Below the pieces are notes generated by a model. It had not been told where the DNA came from. It was given only the letters and a program-made list of their open reading frames with translations, and did not search any database. A DNA stretch of 16,650 nt from Regnicoccus frigidus (GTDB lineage Bacteria > Cyanobacteriota > Cyanobacteriia > PCC-6307 > Cyanobiaceae), in NCBI GenBank assembly GCA_025194985.1, contig JAOANE010000028.1, forward strand, positions 1 through 16,650, in the 5' to 3' direction. This document shows positions 6,960 to 13,646 of this stretch, piece by piece (positions within the stretch are counted from its first letter, which is position 1; the number at the start of each line of letters is the position of its first letter). The position numbers were made by a program, and so were the translations under genes.

Positions 6960-7625
6960 TCACCCCTCTAAGTGCTTGCGATCCTGCAGCAGCTGGCTAC
7001 GCAGTTGCCTGGCTTCGCGCAGCATTTCTCTGCCGTCGTGGAGGTAGTTATCCACGTAACCCAGCGTGTAGCGCTCAAATTCGGCCAGGGCATCCTGCAC
7101 TTGGCTGAAACAGTGATAAAGGCTGAGCCCCACATCAGCGGCAACGCCAGGGCAGGCCATGGAGCGATAGAGCGCCACCACCTTCTCGAGTTTCTGCTGG
7201 CTGGTCTCGAGAAAATCGCAGAACGTCGCCATCAGGTCGTTGTCGTAGGGATCGGCTGAGAGGGCGCGCAGCTGGGCTGGAAACGGATTGATCACCTGAG
7301 CCAGCAGACGATCGATCGGCCCATACACCTGCCGCAGCCAGGCGCTGATCTCGCTGTCACGCCGGGCCCTGGCGCGAGCCGGCCGCACCACCGCCGCCCC
7401 CTGGCCAGCGACCCTGCCGCGCTCGGCGTCGTAGCGGCGACGCTTCTCCCGATCACCCAGCACGGCCCAGGCGGCGTTGAGGGCGAGGATCCGCTTGGCA
7501 TCGCCACCCACATCGGGATGGTGCCGCTTGGCCAGGGTTCGATAGGCCGCCTTGAGCTCAGCGGCACTGGCTGAGGGGGGCATGCCGAGCACGGCGTACA
7601 ACTCGGTGGGGAGCGGCAATGCCAT
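6960..7625 (-). CDS. J-domain protein (DnaJ-like co-chaperone), C-terminal domain unassigned
   Basis: A 221-residue protein with an N-terminal J domain at about 7-70: L-Y-A-V-L-G-M-P-P-S-A-S, A-A-E-L-K-A-A-Y-R-T-L-A-K-R-H, the invariant HPD triplet at 36-38, and the closing helix D-R-E-K-R-R-R-Y-D. This triplet stimulates the ATPase of Hsp70 (DnaK). It lacks the glycine/phenylalanine-rich and cysteine-repeat zinc regions of DnaJ proper, so it is a type III J protein with a private client or location. Residues 77-100 are a basic linker (R-P-A-R-A-R-A-R-R) and 100-221 form an alpha-helical domain with two cysteines around 155-170 that I cannot assign. It is convergent with ndhO, 19 bp apart, and is separated from the upstream porin by terminators. 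Client unknown. Confidence 0.88.
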   Translation of the reverse strand: MALPLPTELYAVLGMPPSASAAELKAAYRTLAKRHHPDVGGDAKRILALNAAWAVLGDREKRRRYDAERGRVAGQGAAVVRPARARARRDSEISAWLRQVYGPIDRLLAQVINPFPAQLRALSADPYDNDLMATFCDFLETSQQKLEKVVALYRSMACPGVAADVGLSLYHCFSQVQDALAEFERYTLGYVDNYLHDGREMLREARQLRSQLLQDRKHLEG

Positions 7626-7683
7626 CGAATGCGTCCGTCTCTCCCATCATCTCCACCTCTGCCCCAGGTCTGCGGCTGCCAAC

Positions 7684-7708
7684 AAAAAGCCCCCCGTTTC
7701 CGGGAGGC
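7684..7708 (-). terminator. Rho-independent terminator (distal) after porin 1
   Basis: On the minus strand an 8-bp stem, GCCTCCCG paired with CGGGGGGC (one U-G pair), closes a GAAA tetraloop and is followed by TTTTTG. The geometry is textbook. It lies between the porin stop and the J-domain gene start, so it would stop porin transcripts from entering the J-domain gene. Confidence 0.85.
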
Positions 7709-7726
7709 CAAGGAGGTGGTGTGCGA

Positions 7727-7753
7727 GGAAAAGGTCCTGAAGGGTTCAGGACC
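7727..7753 (-). terminator. Stem-loop with U-tract immediately after porin 1 stop
   Basis: A perfect 9-bp inverted repeat (GGTCCTGAA at 7733-7741 and TTCAGGACC at 7745-7753) with a 3-nt loop starts 3 nt past the porin stop codon. On the minus strand it is followed by TTTTCC. It may be a weak terminator or a 3'-end stabiliser, forming a tandem pair with the stronger one at 7684-7708. Confidence 0.65.
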
Positions 7754-7756
7754 GAA

Positions 7757-9436
7757 TCAGAATTTGAACCTCGTCTGAATCAGGCCGCCGAAGACGTTGA
7801 AGTCGCGATTGCTGCTGGTGAGTTGTCCCAAAGGACGGCTGAGGTAGAAGATCGCCGGAGTCACTGAAATGTTGTCGGTGACCTGGAACTTGTACCACCA
7901 TTCCCAGACGAAGTTGCCGTCGTTGGGCGTGGTGTTCTGGCCATCGATGGAGCCCTGAGACAACTGGGTGGCGAAGGTGGCCTGGCCCACAGCCATGCCG
8001 GCTTCGTTGCCCTTGGCAAACACATCCTTCCACTGCAAGCCGGCGAACCAGCTCTGCGACTGGGTCACATAGGGATCTTCGAATTCATCGCCGGAACTGT
8101 TGATGGAGTTGCCGGACAGAGAGTTCAAGCCCCAGCCCACGCTGATCGAAGGAATGATTCCAGGGTTCTTGGGCTGCCAGTAGGCGTTGACAGCAAAGTT
8201 GTTGGACTCGCCGTTGGCCAAGAACCAACTGTTAGAGGAAACGAAGTTGGTACCACGGCGGAAGTTGGTGCCTTGCTGGCCGTAGCGATAGGCCAGTGAA
8301 ACATTCCACTGAGGGGCGGTATAGTTCAACTGAGCCATGATACTGCCACGGGCACAATCGGTGCCAATACCACCTTCACTTCCCGAGCAATTATTTGGAT
8401 TGCCGTCAAAGACTTGGCCAACATTACCCTGTTGCGCTACATAGTTCGCCGCAAAGCTGAAGCGACCACGCCCTTTTTCAACATTCTGTTTCCAGATGGC
8501 AGCCACCAATGCGCCGGTAGCTTTGTTGTAAGTACCAGGAGCACCATTAACGGCGAAATAGTCAAGGATCCCAGCCCTGTACACCGATGGAGTAACGGCC
8601 AGCGATTCGGTGTTCCTTGCCCTGGGACCCACTACAAACGTGAATTGATCGCCGACAGGGAAACGATAATACAGCCTGTCAACGCCGACACTGTTGTTGC
8701 CTCCGAAACCGCTGCTTGATCGATCAAGCGCGGAGATGTTCACACCATCGCCACCAAAGGCATTCTCGAAGTTACCGGTACGCAGACGGGTAAACAGCAG
8801 ATCCTTGCCAGTGAAGCTCGTCTCAAGGTTGAGGCGAAGGTCATAGCTGAAATTAGTGGACCCAAACTGCTGATTGTAATTATCGGCATCATTGCCAGGG
8901 CCAAAGTTCCCGAAGCTGTTGCCACCGGCGTTGACAGCACCAAGCACGAAGGTGGCTTCACCTTTGAGCACGGTGGTGGTGGAGAACTGACTGGCTTCGA
9001 GTTCACCCACTTTGGCCTCAAGGCCATCGACCCGGCCCTTGAGCACGGAGAGTTCAACCTCAAACTCCTTCATCAGCCGGCGCAATTCATCGGTCACCTC
9101 GGTGATCCGATCCAGGCAGGCATTGAGCAGGGCTGCGGCTTCCCAGCGGCTCAGCGGGCGCTTGCCGCGGAAGGTGCCATCGGGATAGCCAGCCACGCAG
9201 CCATAACGCTCAACCAGATTGGAGAGAGCCTGATAGGCCCATTCCGTTGGCTGAACATCGGAGAACTGGGTGATGCTGGTGACTTGATTCCGGCTCTTCG
9301 CGGAACCAGGCCGGGCATAGGCGTTGATGGCCTCAAGATTGATGCCATCAACATTCAAATCAGAAGCGGACGCGGCCAGCGGACTGAGCAGCCCAAGGGC
9401 AGCCGGCGCCAGCAGGAATTTCTGGAACAGTTTCAT
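7757..9436 (-). CDS. Som-type porin 1 (SLH domain plus OprB-like barrel, iron uptake porin family)
   Basis: A 559-residue cyanobacterial outer-membrane porin. Residues 1-24 are a signal peptide (M-K-L-F-Q-K-F-L-L-A-P-A-A-L-G, cleavage after A-S-A). An S-layer-homology domain follows at about 55-110 (F-S-D-V-Q-P-T-E-W-A-Y-Q-A-L, G-Y-P-D-G-T-F-R-G, L-S-R-W-E-A-A-A-L-L), which in this family binds periplasmic peptidoglycan-linked polymer. A heptad coiled coil spans about 111-150, then a beta-barrel to the terminal aromatic F-K-F that suits outer-membrane insertion. ATG at 9434-9436 is set by the signal peptide; GAGG sits 6 nt upstream. A loop with two cysteines (N-C-S-G-S-E-G-G-I-G-T-D-C) lies mid-barrel. 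The family passes small solutes and ions, some members being linked to iron; the substrate is not evident here. Paralogue of the next upstream gene. Confidence 0.94.
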   Translation of the reverse strand: MKLFQKFLLAPAALGLLSPLAASASDLNVDGINLEAINAYARPGSAKSRNQVTSITQFSDVQPTEWAYQALSNLVERYGCVAGYPDGTFRGKRPLSRWEAAALLNACLDRITEVTDELRRLMKEFEVELSVLKGRVDGLEAKVGELEASQFSTTTVLKGEATFVLGAVNAGGNSFGNFGPGNDADNYNQQFGSTNFSYDLRLNLETSFTGKDLLFTRLRTGNFENAFGGDGVNISALDRSSSGFGGNNSVGVDRLYYRFPVGDQFTFVVGPRARNTESLAVTPSVYRAGILDYFAVNGAPGTYNKATGALVAAIWKQNVEKGRGRFSFAANYVAQQGNVGQVFDGNPNNCSGSEGGIGTDCARGSIMAQLNYTAPQWNVSLAYRYGQQGTNFRRGTNFVSSNSWFLANGESNNFAVNAYWQPKNPGIIPSISVGWGLNSLSGNSINSSGDEFEDPYVTQSQSWFAGLQWKDVFAKGNEAGMAVGQATFATQLSQGSIDGQNTTPNDGNFVWEWWYKFQVTDNISVTPAIFYLSRPLGQLTSSNRDFNVFGGLIQTRFKF

Positions 9437-9525
9437 TGGATCCTCACACCAATTGAGGGGGCGACCGTTAGGAAGCTTGGCGCAAGTGTATCGAATATGC
9501 CAAAAAAATTGTCGCATCTGATCAC
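9437..9525 (-). promoter_or_regulatory. Probable porin 1 promoter and 5' leader
   Basis: On the minus strand the AT-rich segment GACAATTTTTTTGGCATATTC is followed by GATACACTT, giving TACACT as a 4/6 -10 candidate, with GCGACA as a possible -35 at a long 19-bp spacing. The leader then contains TTGCGCCAA (9485-9477 on minus) and the translation-start context GTGTGAGGATCCA before the ATG. TTGCGCCAA and GTGTGAGGA-CC recur ahead of porin 2. Promoter assignment is tentative. Confidence 0.4.
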
Positions 9526-9649
9526 AACTTGGTGTGCTCAGGGATACACGCACAAGCCGGCGGCTTCTGCTACTTCAGCACAGTCAAATCCGGCCATCCA
9601 ACAAAGCAATAGCACAAGGGTACCCACACAAAGAGAGATTCAAAAGGCC

Positions 9650-9677
9650 AAAAAAAAGCCGCGACAGAAGCCGCGGC
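9650..9677 (-). terminator. Rho-independent terminator after porin 2
   Basis: On the minus strand GCCGCG (9677-9672) pairs with CGCGGC (9663-9658) around an 8-nt loop and is followed directly by eight T residues. This is a strong intrinsic terminator about 80 nt past the porin 2 stop, isolating porin 2 transcription from the porin 1 promoter. Confidence 0.87.
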
Positions 9678-9692
9678 AGATGCAAGGAGGAA

Positions 9693-9718
9693 TGGCTGAC
9701 TGTGTGAGGGGTCAGCCA
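9693..9718 (-). repeat. 8-bp inverted repeat (stem-loop) in porin 2 3' region
   Basis: TGGCTGAC at 9693-9700 and GTCAGCCA at 9711-9718 form a perfect 8-bp stem with a 10-nt loop. No T run follows on either strand, so it is probably a 3'-UTR structure rather than a terminator. A shorter repeat, GATTCA (9723-9728) with TGAATC (9742-9747), lies between it and the stop codon. Confidence 0.6.
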
Positions 9719-9754
9719 GGTTGATTCAGTGATCCGGCGATTGAATCGCTGAGA

Positions 9755-11392
9755 TCAGAACTTGAAGGTGGTCTTGAGGAAGCCGCCGAAGTTGTTGAAA
9801 CCGTCGTTGGTACCCACTCTCTGAGCCTGACCGAGGGGATTGCTCAGGTAGTAGAGGGCGGGGGTGACACTGATGTTGTCGGTGACTTGGAACTTGTACC
9901 AGAACTCCCACGCGTAGTTGGAATCATTGGCATCGAAGTCGCTGTCACCCGTGTCGGTCACGAAGGTGGCCTGGCCGACAGCCATACCAGCAGCGTTGCC
10001 CTTGATGAACACATCGGTCCACTGCAGACCCACGTACCAGGACTGGGTCGTAATCCCATCGACGAAGTCAAAGTCTCCTTCATCGCCGGAGTTGGAAGCG
10101 TTGAGGCCCCAGCCTGTGCTGATCGAAGGAATCCAACCGGAGTTAGAAGGCTGCCAGTAAGCACTGATGCCCACTGAGTTGGTGCTGTCAGCAGACGCAA
10201 ATGCTGCGTTGGCAAACGGAGTTCCGTTACCGCTGTAGATACCGGCACCACCTGAAGAATAGGTGTAAGCCGCAGCGATACCGTAATTGGTTCCGGTGTA
10301 TGCAATCTGTGCCGTGCCGGTTTGCGCGGAACACTCGTTACCGATGCCACCTTTTCCATCGCAGCCGTCGAACTCATCAGGGACGGAGCTACCGAAGTTG
10401 CCGTTCGCAGAGACGTAGTTGGCGCTGACGCTGAAGTTGCCGCTGGTCCACCAAAGACCAGCACCCGAACCGAGGTTCAAGTTGTAGGCCCCGGGCGCAC
10501 CGGCGTAGGTGAAGATGTCAAGGACGGTGTCAGCGGGGTAGACGCTGGGCCAAACAGCCAGCATGTCGTCCTGACGAACGCGGGCACCAACGGTGGCCGT
10601 AAAGCTGCTGCCGAGGGGGAATTGATAGAACAGGCGATCGATGCCGACGCTGTTCTCACCAGAGGGCTCTTCAAAACCGACCTCGGTGGCGTTCAGACCA
10701 ACGATCGGACCGCCGAAGGGGCTGGAGCCGAAGTTACCGGCGCGCAAGCGGGTGCGCAGCAGATCCTTGCCAGTAAAGCTGGTGTCGAGATCAAGCCTCA
10801 GGTCATAGTTGAAAGCGACAGCTCCCTGCTCCCGATTAGCGATATTCCTGAACCTTGGGTTCAAGCTGTTGGAGATGTCGGTGTTGTTGCCGAGCACCCG
10901 CTGGTCGCCGCCAAAGGAGTTGGCGCCGACGATGAAGGTGGCTTGGCCGCTGAGCTTGGTGGTGGTGGAGAACTGGTTAGCCTCCAGCTCGCCGACTTTG
11001 GCCTCGAGGCCATCAACCCGGCCTTTGAGCACGGCCAGTTCGGTTTCGAACTCCTTCATCAGGCGGCGCAGTTCATCGGTCACCTCGGTGATCCGGTCCA
11101 GGCAGGCGTTGAGCAGGGCAGCGGCTTCCCAGCGGCTCAGCGGGCGCTTGCCACGGAAGGTGCCATCGGGATAGCCAGCCACGCAGCCGTAGCGCTCCAC
11201 CAGGTTGGAGAGAGCCTGGTAGGCCCACTCGGTGGGCTGCACATCACTGAACTGGGTGATGCTAGTGACTTGCTCCTGGGAGTCGGCGTAGCGGTTGACG
11301 CCGTCAATGTTGAGCTCTGATGCCGTAGCGGCCATTGGTGCCAACAGCCCAAGGGCTGCAGGCGCCAGCAGCATTTGCTGGAAAAGTTTCAC
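9755..11392 (-). CDS. Som-type porin 2 (SLH domain plus OprB-like barrel, iron uptake porin family)
   Basis: A 545-residue paralogue of porin 1 with the same architecture: signal peptide 1-25 (M-K-L-F-Q-Q-M-L-L-A-P-A-A-L-G, A-T-A-S), SLH domain about 45-100, coiled coil about 101-140, barrel to the terminal F-K-F. The SLH/coiled-coil part is nearly identical to porin 1, whereas most barrel loops differ, suggesting distinct solute preference or surface exposure. The start is taken as GTG at 11390-11392, because it aligns exactly with the ATG of porin 1 (both encode K-L-F-Q after it) and follows the same GTGTGAGGA-CC context; an upstream TTG at 11419 would add nine non-signal residues. A loop F-D-G-C-D-G-K-G-G-I-G-N-E-C parallels the cysteine loop of porin 1. 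Transcribed toward porin 1, with its own terminator. Confidence 0.94.
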   Translation of the reverse strand: MKLFQQMLLAPAALGLLAPMAATASELNIDGVNRYADSQEQVTSITQFSDVQPTEWAYQALSNLVERYGCVAGYPDGTFRGKRPLSRWEAAALLNACLDRITEVTDELRRLMKEFETELAVLKGRVDGLEAKVGELEANQFSTTTKLSGQATFIVGANSFGGDQRVLGNNTDISNSLNPRFRNIANREQGAVAFNYDLRLDLDTSFTGKDLLRTRLRAGNFGSSPFGGPIVGLNATEVGFEEPSGENSVGIDRLFYQFPLGSSFTATVGARVRQDDMLAVWPSVYPADTVLDIFTYAGAPGAYNLNLGSGAGLWWTSGNFSVSANYVSANGNFGSSVPDEFDGCDGKGGIGNECSAQTGTAQIAYTGTNYGIAAAYTYSSGGAGIYSGNGTPFANAAFASADSTNSVGISAYWQPSNSGWIPSISTGWGLNASNSGDEGDFDFVDGITTQSWYVGLQWTDVFIKGNAAGMAVGQATFVTDTGDSDFDANDSNYAWEFWYKFQVTDNISVTPALYYLSNPLGQAQRVGTNDGFNNFGGFLKTTFKF

Positions 11393-11429
11393 GGGGTCCT
11401 CACACACGAGTTGGCGCAATGCGCACGAA

Positions 11430-11443
11430 TGAACGATCGTTCA
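11430..11443. promoter_or_regulatory. Perfect 14-bp palindrome upstream of porin 2
   Basis: TGAACGATCGTTCA is a perfect 14-bp palindrome ending 37 nt before the porin 2 GTG start and lying 112 bp before the divergent glycosyltransferase ATG. It is flanked by direct TTGGCG copies at 11411-11416 and 11455-11460. Symmetry and position suit a dimeric repressor operator; the regulator is unknown. Porin 1 has no copy in its leader. Confidence 0.45.
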
Positions 11444-11555
11444 GGGGGGGCAGCTTGGCGAGGGGAGATGTGACAGAACGCACAACGTCCTTGGCAAGCC
11501 ACAGCAGGTTCAAACTGGCGGCAACAACGCGTCGGATTTCCTGACCTCCCGATCG

Positions 11556-13646
11556 ATGCCGCGACGGCGGTGGTGGCTGGCACTGACGTCGATCTGGGTG
11601 CTGGGCACCCTGGCCGACAGGCTCTGGCTGCAGCTCGATCAGCGGCTGCCGGCCTGGGACCAGGCCGATTACCTCAACAGTGCCGTTGACCATGGCCGCG
11701 CCCTGGGGCTGCTGCCTGCCGGAGGCTGGCAGGGCTGGGATGCCCTGCTGGATCTCTCCCCGAAAATTCCGCCGCTGGCCAGCCTGGTCAACGGCACGGT
11801 GATGGCCATCGCCGGCGACAGCGCTGACCAGGCCAGCTGGGCACTGGCGCTCTGGCAGGCGCTGTTGCTGCTCGTGGTGGGCTGCTGGGGACGCCAGTTG
11901 CTGGGCCCGGGATTCGGCTTGCTCGCCGCCAGCCTCACCACTCTCAGCCCCGCCCTGGCGGCGTTGAGGGTGGATTTCACCCTGGATCTGCCGCTGGCGG
12001 CCACGGCGACGCTGGCCCTGTGGTTGCTCGGCCGCTGGGAAGCCCCCGATACCGAAGGTGGCCGTTGGAGTCAAGCGATCGCGGCGGCCCTGGCGGTGGC
12101 GGCGGCCGTGCTCGTCAAACAGAGCGCCCTGTTGGTGCTGCTGGCGCCGTGCCTCTGGGCTGCTCTCCAGGGCTTGCGGCAACGGGGGCGGCGGCTGCAG
12201 GTGCTGGTGGCCCTGGCCACCGTGCTGGGGCTCTGCCTGCCCTGGCTACGCCACAACTGGATCACCACCATCGGCGGCACCAACCGGGCCGTGCTGGAAG
12301 CGGCCACCACGGAGGGAGATCCCGACCCCTTCAGCCTGGCGAGCCTGCTCTGGTATCCGCGTCTTCTGCCCCAGCAACTGGGCTGGGTCAGCCTCAGCCT
12401 CGGGCTACTGGGCGGCAGCCTGGCCGCTCTGCAGCGCTGGCGGCAGCCACCACAAAGCCCCAGGCAAAGCCCAGGGCAAACAAGCCTGGTCCTGCCCAGC
12501 GGCTGGGCCTGGTTGATCGGTTGCACGCTCAGCGGCTGGCTGATCACGACCTTGAGCCCCAACAAGGACCCGCGCTACCTGGCCCCCGTGCTGCCCTTGC
12601 TGGTGTTGCTCCTGGCGGGCGGCTGGTGGCAGCTGTTCGTGTCGGCAAGGCGGCGCTGGGGCACCCCGCTGGGTGGCGGGCTGCTGGGAATCGGGCTGAT
12701 GGCCGCCGGCGTGAGCACCACCGTTGGCCAAAGCCAGGCGATCGAGAGCCACGAAGGCGCCCCCATCGGCGCAATCACCGCGGCCATTCGCCGCCAAGCT
12801 CAGGATGCCCCGGTCACCGTTGTGGTGGTTCCGACCAGCAAAGATCTCAACCAGCACTCCTTCACCCATGCCGGCAGGAGAAACGGCGGACGGATCGTCG
12901 GCCGCGAAACAGGCAAACAGCGGCGTGAGCACGCGCTGATTCTCCGCCAGGCCAGCTGGCTGCTGCTCGCCACGGGCGACCAGGGCACCAAGCGGAAGGC
13001 TTCACGCAGGCTGGGCGCTCAGGTGCGCTCCGATCCACGCTTCGCCCTGGCCGCCAGCTGGCCATGGAGCGAGGGGCGGCAGCTGGAGCTCTGGCAGCGG
13101 CGAGCGCAGGCCCCCTCCCCGGAACGCTTCGACACCAGCTTCATCCGCCTGGCCCAGGGCCTTGAAGCGGGGCCCAGCGGCCTTGCCGCAGTTTTTGACG
13201 CGATCGGTCCCCAGCACCAGCTCGATGGCCACTTCCTCTACCAGAAGCGGGTTCAGGCCTGGGCTGAAGCCCGCCTCAGCAGCCAGCCCAACGACGACGA
13301 AGCCCTCTGGAGCCTGGCCCTGCTGGCGGTGTTGCAGAACCGCCCCGTCACAGCCGACCGCTGGTTCAGCCGCCTCGAGGGGCTCCACCCCACCAACCCC
13401 TGGCCGTCGGCCTACCGCTCGGTGGTGCTGCTGGCCGGCTGGAATCCCTGGCGATCCCATGCCGTGGCGGCCAAGGCGGCGGCCACGGCAGCCACGCAGC
13501 AGCGCCAGCCCGTGCTTGAGGCCCTCGCCGATCTCTCCGGAGCCCTCAGCGGCAGACCCGCGAGCCTGCGCGGAAGCTTCCGCTCACTGCCGATCGCCAT
13601 TGAAGAGGTGACCCGGAATCTGGAGTCAGCCGCGAAGCAACCATGA
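11556..13646 (+). CDS. GT39/PMT-like membrane glycosyltransferase with soluble C-terminal region
   Basis: A 696-residue protein whose first 390 or so residues are polytopic membrane sequence of the ArnT/PMT (glycosyltransferase family 39) type, enzymes that use a polyprenyl-phosphate sugar on the periplasmic side. After the first helix (about 8-24) comes the catalytic-loop region A-W-D-Q-A-D-Y-L-N-S-A (33-43), then S-P-K-I-P-P-L (68-74) in the place of the family's K-P-P motif, and R-V-D-F-T-L-D-L-P-L (138-147). Notably the usual D-E pair reads D-Q here (35-36). The C-terminal 250 or so residues are hydrophilic; 560-690 has helical repeats (W-S-L-A-L-L-A-V-L-Q-N-R-P-V-T-A-D-R-W-F-S-R-L-E-G-L-H-P) resembling TPR units. 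ATG at 11556 has no obvious Shine-Dalgarno. It overlaps the next gene by ATGA. Substrate unknown. Confidence 0.82.
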   Translation: MPRRRWWLALTSIWVLGTLADRLWLQLDQRLPAWDQADYLNSAVDHGRALGLLPAGGWQGWDALLDLSPKIPPLASLVNGTVMAIAGDSADQASWALALWQALLLLVVGCWGRQLLGPGFGLLAASLTTLSPALAALRVDFTLDLPLAATATLALWLLGRWEAPDTEGGRWSQAIAAALAVAAAVLVKQSALLVLLAPCLWAALQGLRQRGRRLQVLVALATVLGLCLPWLRHNWITTIGGTNRAVLEAATTEGDPDPFSLASLLWYPRLLPQQLGWVSLSLGLLGGSLAALQRWRQPPQSPRQSPGQTSLVLPSGWAWLIGCTLSGWLITTLSPNKDPRYLAPVLPLLVLLLAGGWWQLFVSARRRWGTPLGGGLLGIGLMAAGVSTTVGQSQAIESHEGAPIGAITAAIRRQAQDAPVTVVVVPTSKDLNQHSFTHAGRRNGGRIVGRETGKQRREHALILRQASWLLLATGDQGTKRKASRRLGAQVRSDPRFALAASWPWSEGRQLELWQRRAQAPSPERFDTSFIRLAQGLEAGPSGLAAVFDAIGPQHQLDGHFLYQKRVQAWAEARLSSQPNDDEALWSLALLAVLQNRPVTADRWFSRLEGLHPTNPWPSAYRSVVLLAGWNPWRSHAVAAKAAATAATQQRQPVLEALADLSGALSGRPASLRGSFRSLPIAIEEVTRNLESAAKQP
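12075..12082. repeat. Single HIP1 octamer GCGATCGC
   Basis: One copy of the cyanobacterial HIP1 palindrome lies inside the first glycosyltransferase gene. I noticed no other in the window, so HIP1 is not enriched as it is in many freshwater cyanobacteria; this fits a picocyanobacterial genome but is weak evidence. Confidence 0.6.

Larger units (their letters stand above)
9437..9754. other. 318-bp inter-porin region
   Basis: This gap holds, from right to left on the minus strand, 3' structures of porin 2 (9650-9747), a stretch of about 90 bp with no clear signal, and the promoter/leader of porin 1. It is visibly more AT-rich than the coding DNA, with two A runs of 7-8 (9492-9498 and 9650-9657). 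I find no supportable gene in it; the short plus-strand reading frame through it is not protein-like. A small RNA cannot be excluded. Confidence 0.6.

Noticed and set aside
8414..8719. Plus-strand open frame of 101 codons inside porin 1, with fairly protein-like composition
   Set aside because: Lies wholly within the barrel-coding region of porin 1; no start signals or recognised family, and barrel codon patterns can create such frames.
9284..9724. Plus-strand open frame crossing the inter-porin gap, ending after an AAGGAGG-ATG
   Set aside because: It reads through a terminator and the antisense of a signal peptide. The AAGGAGG is only about one base from the ATG and would encode a 10-residue peptide; probably chance.
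12075..12082. HIP1-based repeat family
   Set aside because: Only one GCGATCGC copy was noticed, which is not enrichment in a GC-rich 16.6-kb window.
12456..12484. Short internal repeat (AAAGCCCCAGGCAAAGCCCAGGGCAAA) in the first GT39 gene
   Set aside because: A minor tandem similarity in a Pro/Gln-rich loop between membrane helices; too short and in frame, with no sign of a mobile or regulatory element.
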